Of a stretch of DNA of 12,882 nucleotides, positions 6,952 through 12,882 are shown piece after piece. The translations under genes and the position numbers were made by a program. The notes beneath the pieces were generated by a model. That model was not told the origin of the DNA. It did not search any database and worked only from the letters and a program-made list of their open reading frames with translations. The stretch is from Chloroflexota bacterium (GTDB taxonomy: Bacteria > Chloroflexota > Limnocylindria > Limnocylindrales > CSP1-4), in assembly GCA_021789355.1 (NCBI GenBank), contig JAJYJR010000101.1:1-12882 (forward strand), given 5' to 3'. The stretch's first letter is position 1. Every line of letters starts with the position of its first letter.

Positions 6952-6983
6952 GCTCCTGATTCATCTCAGGGGAGTCGCGGCCG

Positions 6984-6989
6984 ATCCTA
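6984..6989 (-). promoter_or_regulatory. Candidate -10 of the upp promoter
   Basis: TAGGAT on the minus strand, 32 bp upstream of the upp ATG, fits TAnnnT and gives a leader of about 26 nt. No recognisable -35 is present at 16-18 bp. Confidence 0.35.
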
Positions 6990-7013
6990 GCATCCGGGAG
7001 CCCCGGCCGGAGG

Positions 7014-7106
7014 GACGTCGTGACGTCAGCGGATACCGGCCCGCCCCGGCCGGATGGGTTGCGTGCCCGCCGCGCCGCTGTCGGATGCCGGCCCGCCCCG
7101 GACCGG
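7014..7106. repeat. Repeats in the upp/asparaginase divergent region
   Basis: GACGTC occurs at 7014-7019 and 7022-7027, the second within the perfect palindrome TGACGTCA (7021-7028). A 23-24-bp GC-rich direct repeat beginning GGATACCGGCCCGCCCCGG at 7031 recurs at 7083 with one substitution and one inserted base. These lie between the two divergent starts and could be operator sites, or simply GC-rich drift. No coding sequence is supported here. Confidence 0.5.
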
Positions 7107-7115
7107 CCGACGCGC

Positions 7116-7121
7116 TACCAT
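7116..7121 (+). promoter_or_regulatory. -10 element close to the asparaginase start
   Basis: TACCAT (TAnnnT) lies 9 nt before the ATG at 7131, and 3 nt before an in-frame GTG at 7125. With no Shine-Dalgarno upstream, transcription probably begins at or next to the start codon, giving a leaderless or nearly leaderless mRNA. The same hexamer precedes gltX. Confidence 0.5.
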
Positions 7122-7130
7122 CCCGTGTGC

Positions 7131-8303
7131 ATGCCAGATCGGCGAGCCACCACCGCGACGCTCCCGCGCCCGCCGGCGCAACAGCCGCGCGTGTCCCAGC
7201 CCCGGGGCCGTGCCGGTCGCTGGCCACGAGGCGCCGCTCCTCCGGTCCTGGTCGAGGTGCGCCGGGGCGGGATCGCGGAGAGCCGGCACCGGGGCCATGT
7301 CGTCCAGGTGGGGGCCGACGGCGCGATCGAGCGCGTGATCGGCGACCCCCAGGTCGTGGTGGCGCTGCGCTCCGCGGCCAAGCCGCTGGGGCTCGCCGCG
7401 TTCGTCGAATCGGGCGCGGCCGACGCGTTCGAGCTGTCGGCGCCCGAGCTGGCCGTCCTGGCGGCCTCGCACTCCGGCGAGGACCTGCACGTGCGCACGA
7501 TCCAGGCGATCCTCCGGCGAGCCGGGATCAGCCAGACCTTCCTCGGGTGTGGCACGGAGAACGCGCCGCTCGACCAGCTGACCGCACAGCGGCTGGCACG
7601 CGACGGCGAGCGACCTGGCGCGATTCGCCACCAGTGCTCCGGGCAGCACGCGTCGTTCCTGCTCTTCGCGAAGCACGCGGGCTGGCCGCTGGAGGACTAT
7701 TGGCTGCCGGAGCATCCGACGCAGGTCGCCTTCCGCGAGGCGCTGGCGCGCGTGCTGCGCCTGCCGGTCGGCGAACTCGTCACGTCGGTGGACGCCTGCG
7801 GGATCCTGACATACCACGTCCCGCTCGTCGACGTGGCCCGCGCCTACGCGCTGCTGGCCGACCCGGCCGGCGTCGCCGGCGACCAGGTGCGCCGGACGCT
7901 GGTACCGGCGCTGACCAGGATCCGCGATGCGATGCTTGCCGCCCCCGACCTCGTGGCCGGGCCACGCGAGCGGTTCGACACCGCGCTCATGCGCACCTTG
8001 CCCGGCCGCGTGGTCGCGAAGGGGGGCGCGGAGGCGCTGCAGGGTGTCTCCCTCCTGCCGGGGAGCAGACCGGGGCAGAAGGCGGCGGGCGGCCTGGCCG
8101 TCAAGATCGACGATGGCGACGGGCGGGGACGCGCGCGGCCTGCGGTGGCCGTCGAGGCGCTCCGCCAGATGGGCGTGCTCGGCGACGCCGAACTGCGACG
8201 GCTCGCCCCGTATCACCGTCCGCCGCTCCACGACCCACGGGGGGCCATCGTGGGCGAGGTCGTGACGTCCTTCGAGCTGGCCCCCCTGTCAGAACTTCGC
8301 TGA
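7131..8303 (+). CDS. L-asparaginase II-like protein (ReAII/COG4448 family)
   Basis: 390 aa. This family, unrelated to E. coli AnsA/AnsB, hydrolyses L-asparagine to aspartate and ammonia in characterised rhizobial members. Visible motifs are RSAAKP (80-85), holding the S-x-x-K pair (S81, K84), SHSGE (113-117), CGTENAP (140-146), HQCSGQH (167-173) and DACG (221-224). In the rhizobial enzyme Zn is held by Cys, Lys and Cys spaced 3 and 51 residues apart. Here the matching residues are C169, Q172 and C223, so the Lys is replaced. The first 36 residues are low-complexity and Pro/Arg-rich; a GTG at 7191 is an alternative start. Activity on asparagine is therefore uncertain. Confidence 0.85.
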   Translation: MPDRRATTATLPRPPAQQPRVSQPRGRAGRWPRGAAPPVLVEVRRGGIAESRHRGHVVQVGADGAIERVIGDPQVVVALRSAAKPLGLAAFVESGAADAFELSAPELAVLAASHSGEDLHVRTIQAILRRAGISQTFLGCGTENAPLDQLTAQRLARDGERPGAIRHQCSGQHASFLLFAKHAGWPLEDYWLPEHPTQVAFREALARVLRLPVGELVTSVDACGILTYHVPLVDVARAYALLADPAGVAGDQVRRTLVPALTRIRDAMLAAPDLVAGPRERFDTALMRTLPGRVVAKGGAEALQGVSLLPGSRPGQKAAGGLAVKIDDGDGRGRARPAVAVEALRQMGVLGDAELRRLAPYHRPPLHDPRGAIVGEVVTSFELAPLSELR

Positions 8304-8310
8304 CGGGGCT

Positions 8311-8940
8311 GTGTCCGTGCAGCCGGCCGGCGACCCGTACCGTGTGCTCGGCGTTCGCCGGGACGCGACGCCAGGCGAGGTCAAGACGGCCCACCGGCGG
8401 CTCGCCAAGGCCCACCACCCCGACGCCGGTGGCGACCCGGCGCGCTTTCTGGCCATCCAGGCCGCGTATCAGATGCTCGCGGATCCCGTCCAGCGGAGCC
8501 GGTGGGACGCGGCGCATTCGCCGGGCCCGGTTGCCGCTCACGATCCCTGGACGGAGAGCGGCGGGCCGGGCCACCGGCGGGGGCGGGCGGCACGTCCCGC
8601 CGGGGAGCGGCAGAACGCGGCGCCTGGCGATGGGCCGGGGACCGTGCCCCGCGGCCCGACCGGCACCGCGCCTGGTGGGCCACCGGAGGACGTGGGGCAG
8701 CACCCTGCCGGGTCGGCGGGTGGCCCGACGATGGACGCGTTCGTGCGGTCGAGCGGCGCGGCCTGGTCGGCGGCCTCGCGTGCCTACTTCCGCCGGGTCG
8801 CGACCGAGGTCCCGCACGGAGCCCGAATCGACCACGGCCCACAGACTGGCCGGGGCGCCACCGGTGGAGCGGCGGTGGACGGGACCGCTGGCGGGGTTGG
8901 GCGGCTCGTCCGGCGGGTCGCCCGCGCCATCAGGGGCTGA
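8311..8940 (+). CDS. J-domain (DnaJ-like) protein with disordered tail
   Basis: 209 aa. The N-terminal J domain (about 8-67) reads DPYRVLGVRRDATPGEV and has the essential HPD at 36-38, so it should stimulate the ATPase of a DnaK partner. There is no Gly/Phe region, zinc finger or client-binding domain of canonical DnaJ. The rest (about 70-150) is Gly/Pro/Arg-rich and probably disordered. It is followed by a short more ordered piece (about 157-185) and a basic C-terminus (RLVRRVARAIRG). The GTG start lies 7 nt after the asparaginase stop, suggesting co-transcription. A second in-frame GTG at 8317 is possible. The specific role is unknown. Confidence 0.8.
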   Translation: MSVQPAGDPYRVLGVRRDATPGEVKTAHRRLAKAHHPDAGGDPARFLAIQAAYQMLADPVQRSRWDAAHSPGPVAAHDPWTESGGPGHRRGRAARPAGERQNAAPGDGPGTVPRGPTGTAPGGPPEDVGQHPAGSAGGPTMDAFVRSSGAAWSAASRAYFRRVATEVPHGARIDHGPQTGRGATGGAAVDGTAGGVGRLVRRVARAIRG

Positions 8941-8960
8941 CACTGCCGCCTGTTCCGGCG

Positions 8961-8998
8961 TTGCCCAATTCCGAGTCCATGGGTAAGATTTCGCCCAT
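8961..8998 (+). promoter_or_regulatory. efeU promoter with inverted repeat around the -10
   Basis: TTGCCC (8961-8966), a 17-bp spacer and TAAGAT (8984-8989) make a good sigma-70-type promoter, each hexamer matching 4 of 6 consensus bases. ATGGG (8979-8983) and CCCAT (8994-8998) form an inverted repeat flanking the -10, a position where a repressor would block transcription. It does not match a classical Fur box or the DtxR/IdeR consensus as I know them. Confidence 0.55.
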
Positions 8999-9025
8999 CT
9001 GCCGGGACTCGGGGACGGACGGACC

Positions 9026-9031
9026 AGGAGG
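9026..9031 (+). promoter_or_regulatory. Ribosome-binding site fixing the efeU TTG start
   Basis: AGGAGG, six bases before TTG at 9038, is the strongest Shine-Dalgarno on the plus strand of the window. It decides for the rare TTG start, since no ATG or GTG is available in frame before the conserved MINGLLIGLREG opening. Confidence 0.8.
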
Positions 9032-9037
9032 CGCGGG

Positions 9038-9901
9038 TTGATCAACGGGCTCCTCATCGGGCTGCGGGAGGGCGTCGAGGCGTCGCTCGTAGTCGGGATC
9101 GTGGTCGCGTACCTGGTGCGCACCGGCAACCGGCAGCATCTCCCCCGGGTCTGGGCGGGGACGCTCGGGGCGGTCGCCGCGTCCGTCCTGCTCGGCCTGG
9201 TCCTGTACGTGACCGTCGGCGACCTTCGAGCCCCGTACGAGCAGATGTTCGAGGGTGCCACGATGCTGCTCGCGACCGCCGTCGTGACCTGGATGCTGTT
9301 CTGGATGCGCGGCCAGTCGCGCGCGCTCCGCGGGCATCTCGAGGCACAGCTGGCGCGGGCCCTGACGTCGGGTGGAGCCTGGGGCCTGGCCGTGCTGGCC
9401 TTCAGCGCCGTCATCCGCGAGGGCATCGAGACCTCGCTGTTCGTGTTCGGCCAGGTCACGGCCGTCGCCGGTGCCGGCACGACCGGTGCGGGTGCCACCG
9501 GGGGCGCCGCGGGAGTCCTCGCCGGCACCATCGTCGGTCTCGTCGTGGCGGCCGGCATCGGGTACGCGATCTACCGCGGCAGCCGGCGCGTCAACCTGCG
9601 CGTGTTCTTCAACTGGACGGGGATCGCGCTCGTGTTCATCGCCGCGGGCCTGGTGTCCCGCGCGGTGCACGAGTTCGTCGAGGTGGGAGCCATCAGGATC
9701 GGCACCCAGACCGCATTCGATGCACGCGGCATCCTCTCGCAGGACCAGACCGTGGGATCCTTCCTGCGTGCCGTGCTCGGGTACTCCTCGCAGCCCGAGG
9801 TCGTGACGGTCGTGGTCTATCTGCTGTACGTCGGCGCCGTGCTCGCCCTGTACACGCTGCCGCAGCGGCAGGCACGCCCCGTCCAGCCCCAGGCCGCGTA
9901 G
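9038..9901 (+). CDS. efeU: FTR1/EfeU-family iron permease
   Basis: 287 aa multi-helix inner-membrane protein importing iron. Both REGxE signatures of the family are present: REGVE (10-14) in the first helix and REGIE (127-131) in a central one, each followed by a Ser-Leu. About seven hydrophobic helices can be drawn, with a Gly/Ala/Thr-rich loop at 144-160. In EfeUOB systems the permease works with EfeO and the peroxidase EfeB. Neither follows here; gltX is next. It may act alone or with partners elsewhere. The gene has its own promoter and a TTG start with an ideal ribosome-binding site. Confidence 0.93.
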   Translation: MINGLLIGLREGVEASLVVGIVVAYLVRTGNRQHLPRVWAGTLGAVAASVLLGLVLYVTVGDLRAPYEQMFEGATMLLATAVVTWMLFWMRGQSRALRGHLEAQLARALTSGGAWGLAVLAFSAVIREGIETSLFVFGQVTAVAGAGTTGAGATGGAAGVLAGTIVGLVVAAGIGYAIYRGSRRVNLRVFFNWTGIALVFIAAGLVSRAVHEFVEVGAIRIGTQTAFDARGILSQDQTVGSFLRAVLGYSSQPEVVTVVVYLLYVGAVLALYTLPQRQARPVQPQAA

Positions 9902-9965
9902 GCGCGGGCGTCCGGGGCGCACGCCTCGTCCATCGGCCGGGAGGGCCTGTCGGGCGGCGCGGCGG

Positions 9966-9971
9966 TACCAT
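9966..9971 (+). promoter_or_regulatory. -10 element giving a probably leaderless gltX mRNA
   Basis: TACCAT ends 7 nt before the GTG start at 9979, so the transcription start should fall on or next to the start codon. No Shine-Dalgarno is present. No clear -35 is seen at 16-18 bp. Confidence 0.55.
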
Positions 9972-9978
9972 CGGCGGC

Positions 9979-11493
9979 GTGACCGTACGCTGCCGCATCG
10001 CCCCCAGCCCGACGGGGCCGCTCCACATCGGGACCGCGCGCACCGCGCTGTACAACTTCCTGTTCGCCCGGCACGAGGGCGGCGCCTTCGTGCTGCGGCT
10101 GGAGGACACCGACGTCGCCCGCTCGACCGTCGCGTACGAGCGCGACATCCTCGAGGGGCTCCACTGGCTCGGCCTGGAGTGGGACGAGGGCCCGGAGGTC
10201 GCCGGCCAGCCGGCGCGCGGACCCTATGCCCCGTATCGCCAGATGGAGCGCCTCCCGCTCTACCGGGACGCCGCCGAGCGGCTCCTCGCGCAGGATCTCG
10301 CGTATCCCTGCTACTGCACCCGGGAGGAGCTCGACGCGGATCGGGCCGCCCAGGAGGCCGCGCGCCAGCCGCCCCGCTACATCGGTCGCTGCGCCCGCCT
10401 CACCGCGGATCAGCGCCGTGCCCGGGAGGCCGAGGGGCGGCGGCCCGCCGTCCGCTTCCGGATCCCACCCGGGGCGGTGGGCTTCGACGACATCGTCCGG
10501 GGCCACGTCGAGATCGAGTCCGACACGCTGGGCGGCGACCTCGTGATCGTGCGCTCCGACGGCACCCCCCTGTACCACTTCACGGTGGTCGTCGACGACG
10601 CGGAGATGGCGATGACCCACGTCATCCGCGGCGAGGATCACCTCTCGAACACGCCGAAACACATCCTGCTGTTCCGCGCCCTCGGCGCCGAGGTTCCCGC
10701 GTTCGCGCACCTGCCGCTGATCCTGAACCCCGACCGCACCAAGATGAGCAAGCGCAAGTCGCAGACGGCTATCGCCGACTATCGCCGCCAGGGCTTCATG
10801 CGCGAGGCACTGGTGAACTTCCTCGCGCTCCTGGGATGGGCCAGCGGCACCGAGGAGGAGATCTTCACGCTCGACGAGCTCGTCGAGCGGTTCGACCTGT
10901 CGCGCGTGCACTCCGGCGGGGCCGTCTTCGACCGCGAGCGGCTGGAGTGGCTGAACGGCCAGTGGATCCGCCGCCTGCCCACGGAGGAACTCGCCGAGCG
11001 GCTCGTGCCGTTCCTCTCGGCCGACCTTGCGCTGCGCACGGAGAACGGCGCACGCCTGGTGCGCGAGCCGACCGTGGAGGACATGCGCCCGCTGATGCCG
11101 CTGGTGCAGGAGCGGCTGCCGGTCCTGGGCGCGATCGGCGAGCTGGTCGACTTCCTGTTCATCGATCCGATCGCCGTCGAGCCGGCGCTGCTGGTGCCGA
11201 AGCGGTGGGATGCCGGGACTACGGTGGAGGGGCTCGAGGCGGCACGCGACGTGATCGCGGCGCAGGGCCGGGTGAGCTTCGAGGCGGATGAGCTCGAGGG
11301 GCCCCTTCGCGAGCTCGCGAGCCGGCGCGGCTGGAAGGCCGGTGACCTGTTCATGGCGATCCGGGTGGCGATCACCGGCCGGACTGCCACGCCACCCCTG
11401 TTCGACACGATGGTCGCGCTCGGCCGGGCTCGAACGCTCGACCGGCTGGACGCCGCTGCCGGGGCGCTCCGGGAGCGGCTTTCGGCGAGCTGA
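9979..11493 (+). CDS. gltX: Glutamyl-tRNA synthetase
   Basis: 504 aa class I aminoacyl-tRNA synthetase charging tRNA with glutamate. The protein opens RIAPSPTGPLHIGTA, with the HIGH-type motif at 16-19 (HIGT), and has KMSKR at 255-259. A zinc-binding C-x-C...Y-x3-C arrangement is present (C111, C113, Y134, C138), as in E. coli GltX. FDDIVRG, IVRSDGTPLYHF and RGEDHLSNTPKH are family blocks of the catalytic domain. The C-terminal half is the helical anticodon-binding region. Length is normal. Whether it is discriminating or also charges tRNA-Gln cannot be told from the motifs. The start is GTG at 9979, supported by the adjacent TACCAT and the immediate start of conserved sequence. Confidence 0.98.
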   Translation: MTVRCRIAPSPTGPLHIGTARTALYNFLFARHEGGAFVLRLEDTDVARSTVAYERDILEGLHWLGLEWDEGPEVAGQPARGPYAPYRQMERLPLYRDAAERLLAQDLAYPCYCTREELDADRAAQEAARQPPRYIGRCARLTADQRRAREAEGRRPAVRFRIPPGAVGFDDIVRGHVEIESDTLGGDLVIVRSDGTPLYHFTVVVDDAEMAMTHVIRGEDHLSNTPKHILLFRALGAEVPAFAHLPLILNPDRTKMSKRKSQTAIADYRRQGFMREALVNFLALLGWASGTEEEIFTLDELVERFDLSRVHSGGAVFDRERLEWLNGQWIRRLPTEELAERLVPFLSADLALRTENGARLVREPTVEDMRPLMPLVQERLPVLGAIGELVDFLFIDPIAVEPALLVPKRWDAGTTVEGLEAARDVIAAQGRVSFEADELEGPLRELASRRGWKAGDLFMAIRVAITGRTATPPLFDTMVALGRARTLDRLDAAAGALRERLSAS

Positions 11494-11578
11494 CGCACCC
11501 CGGCGGGCCGACGCGCGCCGGTCCCCGTCCGCGCCGCGCGCCTGCGGTGTGGCTCCGGTGCTGTGCCGGGCCGGCTGG
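11494..11578. other. Convergent gltX/pit intergenic region
   Basis: 85 bp between two converging stops. It is extremely GC-rich, with only short imperfect inverted repeats (for example CCGGC and GCCGG around 11503-11525) and no T-tract on either strand. No convincing intrinsic terminator is seen. Confidence 0.5.
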
Positions 11579-12589
11579 CTACGTGCCCGTGACCGCGTGG
11601 AGGATCGCCCACGCGATCGCGGCGACGGAGGCGCTGGCCGGGATCGTCAGCACCCAGGCCCAGACGATGGAGCCGGCGATGCCCCATCGCACGGCTGAGA
11701 ACCGATCGCTTGCGCCGGAGCCCATGATCGCGCCGGAGACGACGTGCGTGGTCGACACCGGCATGCCCAGGTGGCTCGCCGCGACGATGACGGTCGCGGC
11801 AGCGGTCTCGGCGGCGAACCCGTGGACGGGATCCAGCTTCACTACCCGCTGGCCCATCGTCCTTATGATCCGCCACCCGCCTGCCGCGGTGCCCAGCGAG
11901 ATCGCACCGGCCGCCAGCACCATGACCCAGATTGGGACCTTGAACGCGGGCAGGATCCCGGCCGTGACCAGCGCAGCTGTCATGATCCCCATCGTCTTCT
12001 GGGCGTCGTTGGAGCCATGGCTGAACGCCATGTACGCGGCGGACACCAGCTGGAGCCGGCGGAAGCGCTCGTTGATGCGATGCGGGTCGGCGTGCCTGAA
12101 CACGTTGAGCAGCACGACCATCACCAGGAACGCCCCCAGCAGACCGACGACCGGTGAGCCCACGAGAGGACCGACGACTTTCGTCAGGATCGCGTCCACG
12201 CGCACGCCGGAGGCTCCGACCGCCGCGAGCGTTGCCCCGAGTAACCCGCCGATCAGGGCGTGGCTGCTCGAGCTGGGAAGCCCGAGCCGCCAGGTCAGCA
12301 GATTCCAGGTGATTCCCCCGATCAGTGCCGCCGCGATGATGACCTGTCCGTGGCTCCCGGCCGGCGTCGTGACGATGCCGCTGCCGATGGTCGTTGCCAC
12401 CGCCGTGCCGGTGAGGGCGCCAAGAAAATTCGCGATCGCGGAGAGGACGATCGCGAACTCTGGACGCAGCGCCCGCGTGGACACCGAAGTGGCAATCGCA
12501 TTCGCCGTGTCGTGGAATCCGTTGATGTAGTCGAACAGAACGGCCAGCCCGAACAGCGCGATCAGCGAGTACGTGACCCCCGCGCTCAT
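11579..12589 (-). CDS. pit: PiT-family inorganic phosphate permease
   Basis: 336 aa polytopic membrane protein, the low-affinity ion-coupled phosphate (or metal-phosphate) transporter family. The duplicated family signatures are GFHDTANAIAT (24-34) in the N-terminal half and HGSNDAQKTMG (191-201) in the C-terminal half. Each is paired with a second repeat block: GLPSSSSHALIGG (103-115) and GMPVSTTHVVSG (275-286). Length matches short bacterial and archaeal PiT proteins lacking the long central loop. The ATG at 12589 has only a weak GGA upstream. Many pit genes sit next to a PhoU-like/DUF47 gene. Here the gene downstream on the minus strand is the convergent gltX and the divergent neighbour is unidentified. 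Confidence 0.95.
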   Translation of the reverse strand: MSAGVTYSLIALFGLAVLFDYINGFHDTANAIATSVSTRALRPEFAIVLSAIANFLGALTGTAVATTIGSGIVTTPAGSHGQVIIAAALIGGITWNLLTWRLGLPSSSSHALIGGLLGATLAAVGASGVRVDAILTKVVGPLVGSPVVGLLGAFLVMVVLLNVFRHADPHRINERFRRLQLVSAAYMAFSHGSNDAQKTMGIMTAALVTAGILPAFKVPIWVMVLAAGAISLGTAAGGWRIIRTMGQRVVKLDPVHGFAAETAAATVIVAASHLGMPVSTTHVVSGAIMGSGASDRFSAVRWGIAGSIVWAWVLTIPASASVAAIAWAILHAVTGT

Positions 12590-12621
12590 CGCGTCCGGCT
12601 CGCCAGGATGGCAGGAGTTGG

Positions 12622-12627
12622 ATTATC
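12622..12627 (-). promoter_or_regulatory. Candidate -10 of the pit promoter within a short palindrome
   Basis: GATAAT on the minus strand matches TATAAT at five of six bases, giving a leader of about 26 nt before the pit ATG. It lies within the 9-bp palindrome GGATTATCC (12620-12628), so a regulator could control it. The -35 is unclear. The same 80-bp gap must also hold the promoter of the divergent gene. Confidence 0.4.
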
Positions 12628-12670
12628 CTGATACGCGCTAGCTGGTCCCGTATTCGAAGGGAAACATGGC

Positions 12671-12882
12671 GTGAAAATCCGTAAGACCGATGCGTCGGCA
12701 ATGGCGCCGGCACCGACCCGACCCGCGCGCCCGTTGAGCCCGGCGGCCCAGGCCCGGCTCGAACAGGCGGAACTCCTGCGCAGGTCGGTGATCGACCGGC
12801 TCGAGGGCCCCGACGACGTGTTCAAGGTCGCGCTCGACGAGGGCGAGAAGGCGGCCTCCATTCGCCAGCGGCTCCTGAAGGT
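12671..12882 (+). CDS. Unidentified protein, N-terminal part (runs off the window)
   Basis: An open frame of 70 codons without stop from GTG at 12671 to the window end. AAGGG (12657-12661) lies 9 nt upstream as a plausible ribosome-binding site, and an ATG at 12701 is a fallback start. The first 24 residues are Ala/Pro/Arg-rich. From about residue 25 the sequence looks helical and charged (ARLEQAELLRRSVIDRLEGP, then DDVFKVALDEGEKAASIRQR). No signal peptide or membrane segment is seen. I do not recognise the family. It is divergent from pit and does not look like the PhoU/DUF47 partner often found there. Confidence 0.55.
   Translation, partial: MKIRKTDASAMAPAPTRPARPLSPAAQARLEQAELLRRSVIDRLEGPDDVFKVALDEGEKAASIRQRLLK

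Noticed and set aside
8101..9922. Minus-strand open frames opposite the J-domain and efeU genes
   Set aside because: Low-complexity Arg/Pro/Gly/Asp translations with no domain. The plus-strand genes have a J domain and REGxE motifs.
11494..11578. Possible bidirectional terminator between gltX and pit
   Set aside because: Only 5-bp GC arms with a long loop and no T-tract; indistinguishable from GC-rich background.
10779..12713. Minus-strand open frame of 644 codons across gltX and pit
   Set aside because: It is the antisense of gltX joined to an out-of-frame reading of pit. Both real genes show intact family motifs in other frames.
1..12882. CRISPR array, tRNA/rRNA genes, insertion sequences or phage genes
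   Set aside because: No regularly spaced repeats, tRNA-like cloverleaf, transposase motifs or terminal inverted repeats were seen in any intergenic stretch.

Overview
This is a very GC-rich bacterial chromosomal window. Its compact, often overlapping genes mix housekeeping functions (uracil salvage, glutamyl-tRNA synthesis, phosphate and iron uptake) with an accessory metal-handling block. TAnnnT -10 elements sit almost on the start codons of gltX and the asparaginase gene, which suggests leaderless transcripts. That and the base composition fit a high-GC Chloroflexota or Actinobacteriota lineage. I lean toward Chloroflexota, but nothing in the window proves it.

Region 1 (1-6202, all minus strand) is a copper island. 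In transcription order it holds an OmpR-type response regulator and a sensor kinase with a Met/His-bearing periplasmic loop. These are followed by a small SHOCT membrane protein, a 97-residue secreted Met/His protein, a membrane-anchored cupredoxin, a CcdA/DsbD-like thiol-electron transporter, a CopB-type (CPH) copper P-type ATPase with a His/Met-rich N-terminus, and the start of a second small membrane protein resembling the first. Most junctions overlap or abut (ATGA or TGATG), so the block is probably translated as a coupled unit. Two regulatory inputs are visible. One is an 11-bp-period direct repeat, typical of OmpR-family sites, just behind the kinase gene. The other is a 19-bp near-palindrome of CsoR-operator type at the 5' end of the ATPase gene. 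No csoR gene is in the window.

Region 2 (6262-6951, minus) is upp, directly upstream of the regulator gene. It is divergent from region 3 (7131-8940, plus), an asparaginase-II-like gene (ReAII/COG4448 family) whose Zn-site lysine appears to be Gln, followed 7 nt later by a short J-domain protein with a disordered tail.

Region 4 (9038-11493, plus) has an FTR1/EfeU iron permease without efeO or efeB, preceded by a good promoter with an inverted repeat around its -10, then gltX. Region 5 (11579-12589, minus) is a PiT phosphate permease convergent with gltX. It is divergent from an unidentified plus-strand gene that runs off the window end at 12882.

Working model: the kinase and/or CsoR sense periplasmic and cytosolic copper. 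CopB exports copper, while the secreted Met/His protein and cupredoxin buffer or pass it outside the membrane. The CcdA-like protein could keep the cupredoxin's cysteines reduced. This combination is the part of the window most likely to hold something not yet described.
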